From Micromonospora saelicesensis (GTDB lineage: Bacteria > Actinomycetota > Actinomycetes > Mycobacteriales > Micromonosporaceae), in contig NZ_FMCR01000007.1 in assembly GCF_900091575.1 (NCBI RefSeq), positions 124,001-188,000 of the forward strand: DNA of 64,000 nt. Reading direction: 5' to 3'. The translations under genes and the position numbers were made by a program. The notes beneath the pieces are model-generated. The model was not told where the DNA came from. It saw nothing but the letters and a program-made list of their open reading frames with translations, and did not search any database. This document shows, piece by piece, positions 32,629 to 40,903 of this stretch (its first letter is position 1; the number at the start of each line of letters is the position of its first letter).

Positions 32629-33543
32629 ATGCGGGTGGGTGAGTTGGCACGACGGACCGGAACCACGGTCCGGGCACTGCGGTACTACGAGTCGGCCGGG
32701 CTGGTCGTACCCCGGCGGTTGAGCAACGGCTACCGGGAGTACGACCCGATCGCGGTGCGGCTGGTGGCGCAGATCCGGGAGCTGATGGCGCTCGGCCTCA
32801 CCGTCGAGGAGACCCGCCCGTTCGTCGAGTCGATCGCCGATGGTTCCGACGACACCGACGTGTGCGCGGCGGCGGTGGCCACGTACCGCAGCACCATCAC
32901 CAACCTCCAGGAACGGATCGGCAAGCTGACCGCTCAGCGGGACGCGCTGGACGCGCGCCTGGACGCCGCCGCGACCCAGGTCGTACCCGGCAGTCCCGCC
33001 GAAGGCGCCGACCCCACCGCGCTGGTCGGCGTCAGATTGCCACCGCTGTCCTTCTACGGCACCGACGGCCGACCGGTCGATCTCGGCGCGCTCGGCCCCG
33101 GGCGCAGCGTCATCTTCGTCTACCCGCTGACCGGACGACCGGGCGTCGACCTGCCCAACGGACTGCTGGAGGTCCACGGCGCGCGCGGCAGCACCGAGCA
33201 GGCCGCCTGGTTCCGCGACCACCACGCCGAGCTCCGCGCGGCCGGCGCCGCCCGAGTGTACGGCCTGTCCGCGCAGTCGACCGGGTACCAGCGAGAACTC
33301 GCGCACCGACTGCGGCTGCCCTACCCGCTGATCCCCGACCCGAGGCTGACCCTGGCCGACGCGCTACGGCTGCCGACCCGCACCGCGGGCGACATGACGC
33401 TCTACGAACGGCTGACCCTGATCGTCGCCGACGGCGCTGTCGAACACGTCTTCCACCCGATCCCGGACCCGGCGTCGCACCCACTGCACGTGATGCGGTG
33501 GCTCACCAAGCGACGCCAGGCCCCCGGATCGGTTGCCGCCTAG
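32629..33543 (+). CDS. MerR regulator fused to a peroxiredoxin-like domain lacking both cysteines
   Basis: 304 residues. Residues 1-75 are a MerR winged helix (MRVGELARRTGTTVRALRYY), then a dimer coiled coil to about 115 with a single Cys in DVCAAAVATYR. Residues 130-290 are a redoxin/AhpC-TSA domain (LPPLSFYGTDGRPVDL, VIFVYPLTGRPGVDLPNG, FRDHHAELRAAGAARVYGLS, LRLPYPLIPDPRLTLADALRLPT). In relatives known to me the peroxidatic loop reads GARGCTPxxC; here it is GARGSTEQAAW, so S188 and A193 replace both cysteines. Peroxidase activity is therefore unlikely and the domain may be a non-redox sensor. Stop shared with nrdB in CTAG. Confidence 0.9.
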   Translation: MRVGELARRTGTTVRALRYYESAGLVVPRRLSNGYREYDPIAVRLVAQIRELMALGLTVEETRPFVESIADGSDDTDVCAAAVATYRSTITNLQERIGKLTAQRDALDARLDAAATQVVPGSPAEGADPTALVGVRLPPLSFYGTDGRPVDLGALGPGRSVIFVYPLTGRPGVDLPNGLLEVHGARGSTEQAAWFRDHHAELRAAGAARVYGLSAQSTGYQRELAHRLRLPYPLIPDPRLTLADALRLPTRTAGDMTLYERLTLIVADGAVEHVFHPIPDPASHPLHVMRWLTKRRQAPGSVAA

Positions 33544-34592
33544 AAATCGTCGTCGAAGGCGACAGTGCCGGTCACCCCGACCTGGTACGCCGACACCCGC
33601 CGCTCGAAGAAGTTGGACAGCTCCTGCACGTCCTGCAACTCCATGAAGCCGAACGGGTTGCTCGACCCGTAGTGCGGCGCGATGCCGAGCTGGGCGAGGC
33701 GGCGGTCGGCGACGTGCTGGAGGTACTCCCGCATGTCGGCCAACGTCAGGCCGGGCACACCATGGCCCAACAGGTCCTCGGCGAACTGCACCTCACACTC
33801 GACCGCCTCGGTGAGCATCCGGCGAACCTGGTCGGCGAGGTCGTCGTCGAACAGGTCCGGCTCCTCGGCACGGACGGTGTCGACGACGTCGAACGCGAAC
33901 GCCATGTGCATGGACTCGTCGCGGAACACCCAGTTGGTGCCCGAGGCGAGGCCGTGCAGCAGGCCGCGGGAGCGCAGGAAGTAGACGTACGCGAACGCGC
34001 CGTAGAAGAACAACCCCTCGATGCAGGCGGCGAAGCAGATCAGGTTGAGCAGGAACGTCCGCCGGTCCTCGCGGGACCGCAGCTCCCGCAGGTCGTTGAG
34101 GGAGTCGATCCACCGGAAGCAGAACTCGGCCTTACGACGGATCGAGGGGATGTTCTCGATGGCCGCGAAGGCCGCGAAGCGCTCCGTCTCGTCGGGCACG
34201 TACGTGTCGAGCAGGTTGAGATAGAACTGGACGTGCACGGCCTCCTCGAACAGCTGGCGGGACAGGTAGAGGCGACCCTCCGGGCTGTTGACGTGCTGGT
34301 AGAGGTTGAGCACCAGGTTGTTGGCGACGATCGTGTCACCGGTGGCGAAGAACGCCACCAGGCGGCTGACCAGGTGCCGTTCGGCCGGCGACAGCTTGTC
34401 CAGGTCAGCGAGGTCGGCGTGCAGGTCGACCTCCTCGACCGTCCAGGTGTTGCGGATCGCGTCGCGGAACCGGTCGAAGAAGTGCGGGTAGCGCATCGGG
34501 CGGAGAGTCAGGTCCATCCCGGGGTCGAGCAGCATGTGCGTGGTCCTCGTGTCGGTGGTGCTGGCGTCGGTGGTGCTGGCGGCGGAAGTCAC
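33540..34592 (-). CDS. nrdB: Class Ia ribonucleotide reductase beta subunit
   Basis: 350-residue radical-generating subunit. Iron ligands and radical site are visible: D86 in FFATGDTIV, E117 and H120 with Y124 in EEAVHVQFY (the E. coli E115/H118/Y122 pattern), a Glu in CIEGLFFYGAF, and E/H in FRDESMHMAF. The C-terminal tail for docking on the alpha subunit ends VAFDDDF. GTG 34592 overlaps the nrdA stop by four bases (GTGA), so A and B are co-translated. In Streptomyces the operon continues with nrdS; here it ends, sharing a CTAG stop with the convergent MerR gene. Confidence 0.95.
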   Translation of the reverse strand: MTSAASTTDASTTDTRTTHMLLDPGMDLTLRPMRYPHFFDRFRDAIRNTWTVEEVDLHADLADLDKLSPAERHLVSRLVAFFATGDTIVANNLVLNLYQHVNSPEGRLYLSRQLFEEAVHVQFYLNLLDTYVPDETERFAAFAAIENIPSIRRKAEFCFRWIDSLNDLRELRSREDRRTFLLNLICFAACIEGLFFYGAFAYVYFLRSRGLLHGLASGTNWVFRDESMHMAFAFDVVDTVRAEEPDLFDDDLADQVRRMLTEAVECEVQFAEDLLGHGVPGLTLADMREYLQHVADRRLAQLGIAPHYGSSNPFGFMELQDVQELSNFFERRVSAYQVGVTGTVAFDDDF

Positions 34593-36964
34593 TGGCAGGC
34601 CTCGCACGACTCGGGGTTCTCCAGCGAGCAGGCCAGCGCCTCCGCGTCGACGACGACGGGTGCGACGGCGCTGACGGTGGCCTGCTGGATCCGCGTCGCG
34701 GGGCGCGAGCGCAGGTAGTAGGTGGTCTTCAGCCCGGCCTTCCAGGCGTACAGGTACATCGAGGAGAGCTTGCCGATGGTCGGCGCGGCCAGGAACAGGT
34801 TCAGCGACTGGGACTGGTCGATGAACGGGGCGCGGGCGGCGGCCAGGTCGATCAGCGCCCGCTGCGGCAGCTCCCACGCGGTGCGGAACAGCTCCCGTAC
34901 GCCGACCGGCAGCTCGGCGATGTCCTGCACCGACCCCTCCGCCCGCTTGATCGCCGAACGGATCCGCTCGGTCCACAGACCGCGGGCCTTCAGCTCGCGT
35001 ACCAGAGCGGTGTTGACCTGGAGGAACTCCCCCGACAGGGTCTCGCGCTTGAACAGGTTGGACACCTGCGGCTCGATGCACTCGTAGCACCCGGCGATCG
35101 AGGCGATGGTCGCGGTCGGCGCGACCGCCACGAGCAGCGAGTTGCGCAGCCCGTACGCCCCGACCCGCTCGCGCAGCGCGTCCCACCTGGCGGTCTGCGT
35201 ACCCTGGACGCCCCACAGGTCGGGCTGGAGCTGGCCCCGCGCGGCCCGGGTCTGCGGGTACGCCGGATGCGCGCCGAAGTCGCGCGCCAGGTCGGCGGAG
35301 GTCTCCAGCGCGGTCAGGTACAGCTCCTCGCTGATCAGGGTGGACAGCTCCCGTGCGGCCGGCGAGTCGAACGGCAGCCGCAGCGCGAAGAAGACGTCCT
35401 GGAGGCCCATCAGCCCGAGTCCGACCGGCCGCCAGCGGGGATTGCTCGCCGCCGCCTGCGCGGTCGGGTAGTAGTTGATGTCGATGACCCGGTCGAGGAA
35501 GGTCACCGCGGTCCGCACCGTGGCGCGCAGTCGCTCCCAGTCGATGCCGCCGTCGGTGAGGTGGGCGGCGAGGTTCACCGAGCCGAGGTTGCACACTGCG
35601 GTCTCGGTGTCACTGGACACCTCGACGATCTCGGTGCAGAGGTTCGACAGATGCACCACGTTGCCTGGCTCGGCGGTCTGGTTACAGAGCCGGTTGGCGG
35701 CGTCCTTGAAGGTCATCCAGCCGTTGCCGGTCTGGGCGAGGGTCCGCATCATCTTCCCGTACAGCTCCCGTGCCGGGACCTGTCGTACGTAGCGACAGTG
35801 TGCCTCGGCCTCCCGGTACGCGGCGTCGAACCGTTCCCCCCACAGGTCGGGCAGCTCGGGCACCTCGTGCGGGTCGAACAGCGACCACAGCTCGTCGGCC
35901 TCGACCCGGCGCATGAACTCGTCCGGGATCCAGTTGGCCAGGTTGAGGTTGTGGGTACGTCGGGCGTCCTCGCCGGTGTTGTCCCGCAGTTGCAGGAACT
36001 CCTCGATGTCCGGGTGCCACGGCTCCAGATAGACGCAGGCCGCGCCCTTGCGCCGGCCACCCTGGTTTACCGCGGCGACGCTCGCGTCTAGGGTGCGCAG
36101 CCACGGCACGATCCCGTTTGACTGCCCGTTCGTGCCCCGGATCAGCGCTCCCCGGGAGCGGACCCGGGAGTACGCGATGCCGATGCCACCGGCGAACTTG
36201 GACAGGTTGGCGACCTGGGCGTACCGCTGGTAGATCGAGTCCAGCTCGTCGAGCGGGGAGTCGATCAGGTAGCAGGAGGACATCTGGGTGTGCCGGGTCC
36301 CGGAGTTGAACAAGGTCGGTGAGCTGGGCAGGTAGGCCAGGCTGGACATCAGCCGGTAGAAGTCGACCGCCTCGTCGGCCGTCCGGGACAGGCCGCACGC
36401 CACCCGCAGCAGCCAGTACTGCGGGGTCTCCAGCACCAGTCGGCTGGTGGGGTGGCGCAGCAGGTAGCGGTCGTACACAGTGCGCAGGCCGAAGTACTCG
36501 AACCGGCGGTCGCCGTTCGGGTCGATGGCGTGGTCGAGGGTCGCGGCGTGTGCGGCGACGAACGCGGCGGTGTCGTCACCGATCAGACCCTCGGCGTGGC
36601 CGGCCCGGATCGCCGCGCTGAACGAGGTGATGCCCTGTCGACGCACCTCCTTGTCGACGTAGCCGGCCAGCAGCCGCGCGGCGAGGCGCGAGTACTGCGG
36701 CTCCTCACCGATCATCTCGGCAGCGGTCTGGATGGACAGCCGGTCCAGTTCGGCAGTGGTCGCGCCGTCGTACAGGCCGCTGATGGTGCGGGTGGCCACC
36801 CGCATCGGGTCGACGTCGGTCAGGTCGTCGGCCCACCGCTCGACCGCACGGACGATCTTGTTCACGTCCACGGGTTCGGTGCCGCCGTCGCGCTTGCGGA
36901 CCTGCATCGGCGTCCGCCGCCCTGCCGCATCGGCGCTGGCCGGGACTACCTCGGTGACTGTCAC
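34589..36964 (-). CDS. nrdA: Class Ia ribonucleotide reductase alpha subunit
   Basis: 791-residue catalytic subunit reducing ribonucleoside diphosphates. An ATP-cone opens it (MQVRKRDGGTEPVDVNKIVRAVERW). The active site shows NSGTRHTQMSSCYL (first redox Cys), NLCTEI (N-x-C-x-E triad with the thiyl Cys), AVCNLGSVNL (second redox Cys) and the C-terminal thioredoxin-reactive pair in ESCEACQ. GTG 36964 is chosen because GAGGAG (36971-36976) is 6 bases upstream; ATG 37018 is in frame. A cobalamin riboswitch and an NrdR-box-like site lie upstream, so B12 should shut it off in favour of a class II enzyme. Confidence 0.95.
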   Translation of the reverse strand: MTVTEVVPASADAAGRRTPMQVRKRDGGTEPVDVNKIVRAVERWADDLTDVDPMRVATRTISGLYDGATTAELDRLSIQTAAEMIGEEPQYSRLAARLLAGYVDKEVRRQGITSFSAAIRAGHAEGLIGDDTAAFVAAHAATLDHAIDPNGDRRFEYFGLRTVYDRYLLRHPTSRLVLETPQYWLLRVACGLSRTADEAVDFYRLMSSLAYLPSSPTLFNSGTRHTQMSSCYLIDSPLDELDSIYQRYAQVANLSKFAGGIGIAYSRVRSRGALIRGTNGQSNGIVPWLRTLDASVAAVNQGGRRKGAACVYLEPWHPDIEEFLQLRDNTGEDARRTHNLNLANWIPDEFMRRVEADELWSLFDPHEVPELPDLWGERFDAAYREAEAHCRYVRQVPARELYGKMMRTLAQTGNGWMTFKDAANRLCNQTAEPGNVVHLSNLCTEIVEVSSDTETAVCNLGSVNLAAHLTDGGIDWERLRATVRTAVTFLDRVIDINYYPTAQAAASNPRWRPVGLGLMGLQDVFFALRLPFDSPAARELSTLISEELYLTALETSADLARDFGAHPAYPQTRAARGQLQPDLWGVQGTQTARWDALRERVGAYGLRNSLLVAVAPTATIASIAGCYECIEPQVSNLFKRETLSGEFLQVNTALVRELKARGLWTERIRSAIKRAEGSVQDIAELPVGVRELFRTAWELPQRALIDLAAARAPFIDQSQSLNLFLAAPTIGKLSSMYLYAWKAGLKTTYYLRSRPATRIQQATVSAVAPVVVDAEALACSLENPESCEACQ

Positions 36965-37023
36965 CACTCGCTCCTCGGAGTTCGAGACCTGGTGGTCCGG
37001 ACGCGAGGAGACAGACACCGACG

Positions 37024-37060
37024 GACGCCACGCCAGCCCGGCGTGGGGTCAGGTGGCGTC
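37024..37060 (-). promoter_or_regulatory. Hairpins between the B12 riboswitch and nrdA (expression platform)
   Basis: GACGCCAC (37024-37031) pairs with GTGGCGTC (37053-37060). CCACGCC (37029-37035) pairs with GGCGTGG (37040-37046). The two stems compete for 37029-37031 or can stack as one long stem. This is the probable switch-controlled structure between aptamer and start codon. It has no U-tract. Confidence 0.55.
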
Positions 37061-37112
37061 AGCCGTCCCACGCGGCCTCGGACCGCCGCCCACCCGTGCG
37101 GGTACGCGGCGC

Positions 37113-37275
37113 GCTGGCAGGTCTTCGGACTCGCGGGCACGACCGGTGTCGCCGGTCTCCTACTGGCCGTCGCTTCCCAGGCCGATTGGTGGCCCAGTGC
37201 TGTTGACGGCGGTCGTTCCCACTCACCGCTGCGGGACAGTCCCGGATTTCCACCGGGTTCCCTGTTGCCTCGACC
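37113..37275 (-). ncRNA. Cobalamin (B12) riboswitch upstream of nrdA
   Basis: Read on the minus strand, conserved blocks occur in order: GGGAACCCGGTGGAAATCC (P2-P3 entry), GGGACTGTCCCGCAGCGGTGA, GCACTGGGCC, GGGAAG, CCAGTAGGAGACC, and the 3' GAGTCCGAAGACCTGCC closing P1 with GGCAAC near 37270. This is the classical adenosylcobalamin aptamer. A B12 riboswitch is known to repress the class Ia nrdABS operon in Streptomyces, which supports the reading. Ends are approximate. Confidence 0.93.
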
Positions 37276-37308
37276 GCCCCGGATGAGCGGCCGAACCAGC
37301 TACGCTCG

Positions 37309-37324
37309 ACACCATATATAGGGG
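37309..37324. promoter_or_regulatory. NrdR-box-like site at the nrdA promoter
   Basis: ACACCATATATAGGGG resembles the NrdR consensus acaCwAtATATwGtgt in its left half and centre. On the minus strand it overlaps a plausible promoter: TGTGAC (37335-37340), a 16-bp gap, then TATATG. NrdR boxes usually come in pairs; the second, about 30 bp away near 37338, is weak (ACACCCCACATGTCGG). Confidence 0.55.
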
Positions 37325-37672
37325 CGCAGCCGTTGTCACACCCCACATGTCGGTCTCGGGCGTGTCGACGCCGACTCGGTGATCACCGTCACCACCCCGG
37401 CCGACCACGCCACGGCGACCGACGCCAGGCACCGGAGACGGGCTCTCCGCGCCGGTGTCGACAGTCGACAAAGATGTGACGTATCGAGGCCATGGTGGCG
37501 CAGGCCGCACCCATACCCCGCCGTCAATACCTTGGGGTGGGGCGGAACATCCAATCTCCACGGACCGCCACTCGCGTCACCTTCGCCCGTCAACCGGCAC
37601 GATCGACGGCAAGGCGGATCGACCCGGCGGGCCAAACATCATATGTCTGTGGGCCTGCGGTGATCGACATCG
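37325..37672. other. Intergenic region between nrd and fuc loci, no gene seen
   Basis: About 350 bp without a convincing coding frame. It contains an odd 15-bp inverted repeat TGTCGACAGTCGACA (37456-37470, 7-1-7), which could be an operator, and the upstream part of the nrdA promoter. No partner is known for the repeat. Confidence 0.5.
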
Positions 37673-37702
37673 TTGACGTGCTGGAGCGGCCCTCCGTATA
37701 CT
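37673..37702 (+). promoter_or_regulatory. Sigma-70-type promoter of the fuconate dehydratase gene
   Basis: TTGACG (37673-37678), an 18-bp spacer and TATACT (37697-37702). The predicted start at about 37709 falls on the first base of the operator-like dyad at 37709-37720. It is one of the best consensus promoters in the window. Confidence 0.75.
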
Positions 37703-37708
37703 CCCAGT

Positions 37709-37720
37709 GATCATCTGATC
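37709..37720. promoter_or_regulatory. Operator candidate at +1 of the fuconate dehydratase gene
   Basis: GATCATCTGATC is a 5-2-5 inverted repeat at the predicted transcription start. The GntR/FCD regulator encoded at 39151 in the same operon is the obvious ligand; a repressor bound at +1 would block initiation. Confidence 0.6.
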
Positions 37721-37745
37721 TTTAGCCTAGCCGGGCGAGGAGCGC

Positions 37746-39143
37746 ATGCCGCAGATCACCGCCGTCACCGTCGAAGACGTCCGCTTCCCCACCTCCCTGA
37801 CCGCTGACGGGTCAGACGCCATGAACAAGGACGGCGACTACTCGGCGGCCTACGTCGTCCTGCACACCGACGGTGTCGACGGCGTGGGGGCACCACTCGC
37901 GGGGCACGGCCTGACCTTCACCATCGGTCGAGGCAACGACATCGTCGCGGCGGCGGCAGTCCACCAGGCACAGCTTCTCGTGGGCCTGGACGTGGCGACG
38001 ATGGCAGCGGACATGGGCGCGGTCTACCGCCTCCTCACCTCCGACTCGCAACTGCGCTGGCTCGGTCCGGAGAAGGGTGTCGTCCACCTGTCCCTGGCGG
38101 CCGTGCTGAACGCGTCGTGGGACCTGGTCGCCCGGCTCGCCGACAAGCCGCTGTGGCGGCTGCTCGTCGACATGTCCCCCGAGCAACTCGTCGACATCGC
38201 GGACCTGCGCTACCTGTCCGACGCCCTGACCCGGGACGAGGCACTCGCCATCCTGCGGGCCAAGGAGGGCACGAAGGCCGCCCGCCTCGCCGAACTCGAC
38301 CGGACCGGCTACCCCGCCTACACCACCTCGGCGGGTTGGCTCGGCTACGGCGACGACAAGCTGCGCCGGCTGTGTCAGGAAGCGGTGGACACCGGCTACG
38401 GCTACGTCAAGCTCAAGGTGGGCGCCAACCTCGACGACGACATCCGCCGATGCGCGATCGCGCGGGAGATCCTCGGGCCGGATCGCAACCTCATGATCGA
38501 CGCCAACCAGGTGTGGGACGTCGGTCAGGCCATCGAGTGGGTGACCGCCCTCGCCCAGTTCAAGCCACTGTGGATCGAGGAGCCGACCAGCCCCGACGAC
38601 ATCCTGGGCCATGCGGCCGTCCGCCGCGCCGTCGCTCCGATCGGCGTCGCCACCGGCGAACACTGCCACAACCGGGTGATGTTCAAGCAGCTGTTCCAAG
38701 CCGAGGCCATCGACTTCTGCCAGCTGGACACCGGCCGGTTGGCCAGCATCAACGAGATCGTCGCCGTGCTGCTGCTCGCCGCGAAGTTCGACGTCCCGGT
38801 GTGCCCGCACGCCGGCGGTGTCGGGCTGTGCGAGATGGTCCAACACGTGTCGGTGCTCGACTACGTCGCGATCTCGGGGGACCTCACCAACCGGGTCACC
38901 GAGTTCGTCGACCACCTGCACGAGCACTTCACCGATCCCTGCATCATCCGGGACACCGGTTCCGGCAGCGGATACGTCCTGCCCAGCCAGCCCGGCTACT
39001 CCACCCGGATGCGTCAGGAGTCGGTCGCGCTCTACCGGTTCCCCGACGGCCACTACTGGGCGGCGACAGACCCGACTACCGTGTCATCTCCGGAGGCGGC
39101 GTACGTGATCGCGGGTGGGAAGGCCACCCCCGCCGGCCGTTAG
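37746..39143 (+). CDS. L-fuconate dehydratase-like enolase-superfamily enzyme
   Basis: 465 residues, close to known L-fuconate dehydratases (about 440). It dehydrates L-fuconate to 2-keto-3-deoxy-L-fuconate. Catalytic features: YVKLKVG (K222, K224), metal ligands in LMIDANQVW (D252), WIEEPTSPDD and ATGEHCHNRVMF, and the acid-base His in VPVCPHAGGVGLCEMVQH. The N-terminal VRFPTSLTADGSDAMNKDGDYSAAYVVL is typical. GAGGAG precedes the ATG. It heads an operon with the GntR gene, 7 bp downstream; the rest of the pathway lies in the opposite orientation next door. Confidence 0.9.
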   Translation: MPQITAVTVEDVRFPTSLTADGSDAMNKDGDYSAAYVVLHTDGVDGVGAPLAGHGLTFTIGRGNDIVAAAAVHQAQLLVGLDVATMAADMGAVYRLLTSDSQLRWLGPEKGVVHLSLAAVLNASWDLVARLADKPLWRLLVDMSPEQLVDIADLRYLSDALTRDEALAILRAKEGTKAARLAELDRTGYPAYTTSAGWLGYGDDKLRRLCQEAVDTGYGYVKLKVGANLDDDIRRCAIAREILGPDRNLMIDANQVWDVGQAIEWVTALAQFKPLWIEEPTSPDDILGHAAVRRAVAPIGVATGEHCHNRVMFKQLFQAEAIDFCQLDTGRLASINEIVAVLLLAAKFDVPVCPHAGGVGLCEMVQHVSVLDYVAISGDLTNRVTEFVDHLHEHFTDPCIIRDTGSGSGYVLPSQPGYSTRMRQESVALYRFPDGHYWAATDPTTVSSPEAAYVIAGGKATPAGR

Positions 39144-39150
39144 GGGGATC

Positions 39151-39873
39151 ATGTCTCGCACTGACGAAGTGGTCAACGGCATCAAGCGGATGATCCTCGA
39201 AGGGCAGTTCAGGCCCGGGGACCGGTTGCCCATCGAGAAGGACCTCGCCGAGCAGCTCGGTGTCTCGCGGGGGTCCCTGCGCGAGGGGATGTCGGCCCTG
39301 TCGATCCTCGGCATCGTCAACATCCGCCAGGGCGACGGCACCTACGTCACCAACCTCGACGCGCCACAACTGCTGGCCCCGATGGGTTTCGTTGTGGATT
39401 TCCAGGGCCAGGGCGACCCGCGGCACATCCACACCGTTCGCCGTCTGCTGGAGTGCGAGGCCGCCTGCCTCGCGGCGACCAGGATCACCGACGAGGCCCT
39501 GGCCCAGGCGGGTGACCTGCTCGACGAGGCGGCCCGGTTGATCGGCCAGTCACCGCCGGACCACGAGCGGATCATGGAGATCGACATCGCCTTCCACCGG
39601 ATCATCGCGGTGCACGCCGAAAATCCGGTGCTCGTCGGCCTGATAGAAGCCTTTGCCGGGCGCACCATCCGTGGCCGGCTCTGGCGGAGTCTGCACGAGG
39701 AGGGCGCGGACCTGCGGACCCATGACGAACACGTGGCGATCCTGAAGGCCCTCGTGGCACGCGACCCGGAGCGGGCGCGCACCCGGATGGCCAACCACCT
39801 GATCGGCGTGGAGGAGTCGTTGCAGGGGTTACCCGACGACGCCGACGCCAGCATCGAGACGGCTCGGTCGTGA
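39151..39873 (+). CDS. GntR-family regulator, FadR/FCD subgroup
   Basis: 240 residues. The winged helix (about 5-70) reads RPGDRLPIEKDLAEQLGVSRGSLREGMSALSILGIVNIRQGDGTYVT. The FCD ligand domain shows metal-binding-type residues in EIDIAFHRIIAVHAENPVL and RTHDEHVAILKAL. FCD regulators sense sugar acids, so an intermediate of the fuconate pathway is the likely effector. GGGGG lies 4 bases before the ATG. Second gene of the dehydratase operon; the dyad at 37709 is its probable site. Confidence 0.9.
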   Translation: MSRTDEVVNGIKRMILEGQFRPGDRLPIEKDLAEQLGVSRGSLREGMSALSILGIVNIRQGDGTYVTNLDAPQLLAPMGFVVDFQGQGDPRHIHTVRRLLECEAACLAATRITDEALAQAGDLLDEAARLIGQSPPDHERIMEIDIAFHRIIAVHAENPVLVGLIEAFAGRTIRGRLWRSLHEEGADLRTHDEHVAILKALVARDPERARTRMANHLIGVEESLQGLPDDADASIETARS

Positions 39874-39883
39874 TGGTCGACCC

Positions 39884-40903
39884 TCATGGCTGTACGTCGA
39901 GCAGCCCCTCGTCGTACAACGCCGCCCAGAGCTGATCCGGGACGTCGACGTCGGATCGCCGCAGGGTCTCGGTCACCTGGGCCTGGTCCCGCATGCCGAC
40001 CACCGTCGAGACCACGGCCGGGTGACGACGGACGAACGCCAACGCCGCCTGAGGCAGCGTGACGCCGTACATCTGACAGACCCGCGCTATCCGGCGGGCG
40101 TGATCGATCACCTCTGCCGGCGCCTGCTGGTAGTCGTAGACGGCGTCGGTCGGCGGCATGTCCCGGGCCAGCAGCCCGGAGTTGTAGACACCGGCGACCA
40201 CCACACCGACGTGGCGGGCCTGCGCGAGAGGCAGCAGGTCGGTCAGTGCGCCCTGCTCCAGCAGGGTGTACCGGCCGGCGCACATCACCACGTCCACGTC
40301 GGTCTCCGCCACGAAGCGGGCCAGCATCGCGGACTGGTTCATCCCCGCCCCGACGGCACCGATCACGCCCTGCTCCCGCAGCTCCACCAACGCCGGGATC
40401 GCCTCGCGCGCGGCCTGCCCCCAATGCTCGTCCGGATCATGCAGATACACCACGTCGATCCGGTCCAGGCCGGTGCGGCGGAGGCTCGCCTCCAGCGATC
40501 GGCGTACGCCGTCGCGGCTGAAGTCCCAGGCCCGGCGATGATCGGCGGGAACGTCGAACCCCTCCGGATCCCGCCGGTGCGCCGTCTCCGGCGACGGCAC
40601 AAGCAGCCGGCCGACCTTCGTCGACACCACGTACTCGCCGCGCGGGCGGGAGCGCAGGGCGGCGCCCAGCCGCCGTTCGGACAGGCCCAGTCCGTAGTGC
40701 GGTGCCGTGTCGAAGTATCGGATGCCGCCTGCCCACGCGGTGTCCACCGCGGCGGCGAACTGCTCGTCCGACGTCGCCCGGTAGAGGTTGCCGCCCTGGG
40801 AGGCGCCGAAGCCCAGTGGGCTCAGCCGCAGCGGCGGACCGACGCCGCTGCGGGTCGTCGGACGGGCGGGATCGCGCGCGCCCCGCTGGACGACAGCCGT
40901 CAC
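39884..40903 (-). CDS. Aldo/keto reductase, L-fucose (D-threo-aldose) dehydrogenase type
   Basis: 339-residue NAD(P)-dependent TIM-barrel oxidoreductase. The catalytic tetrad is visible: D in FDTAPHYGLGLSERRLG (Asp and Tyr), Lys in VVSTKVGRLL, and His in VVYLHDPDEHW. The family with this HYGLGLSE signature oxidises L-fucose, D-arabinose or L-galactose to the lactone. GTG 40903 overlaps the stop of the upstream ATPase gene (GTGA). Last gene of the transporter operon, giving the first catabolic step after uptake. Confidence 0.88.
   Translation of the reverse strand: MTAVVQRGARDPARPTTRSGVGPPLRLSPLGFGASQGGNLYRATSDEQFAAAVDTAWAGGIRYFDTAPHYGLGLSERRLGAALRSRPRGEYVVSTKVGRLLVPSPETAHRRDPEGFDVPADHRRAWDFSRDGVRRSLEASLRRTGLDRIDVVYLHDPDEHWGQAAREAIPALVELREQGVIGAVGAGMNQSAMLARFVAETDVDVVMCAGRYTLLEQGALTDLLPLAQARHVGVVVAGVYNSGLLARDMPPTDAVYDYQQAPAEVIDHARRIARVCQMYGVTLPQAALAFVRRHPAVVSTVVGMRDQAQVTETLRRSDVDVPDQLWAALYDEGLLDVQP

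Noticed and set aside
37223..37635. Several overlapping frames of about 100 codons in the nrd-fuc gap
   Set aside because: Their sequences are Arg/Pro-rich, start inside the riboswitch or promoter, and none has a ribosome site or recognisable domain.
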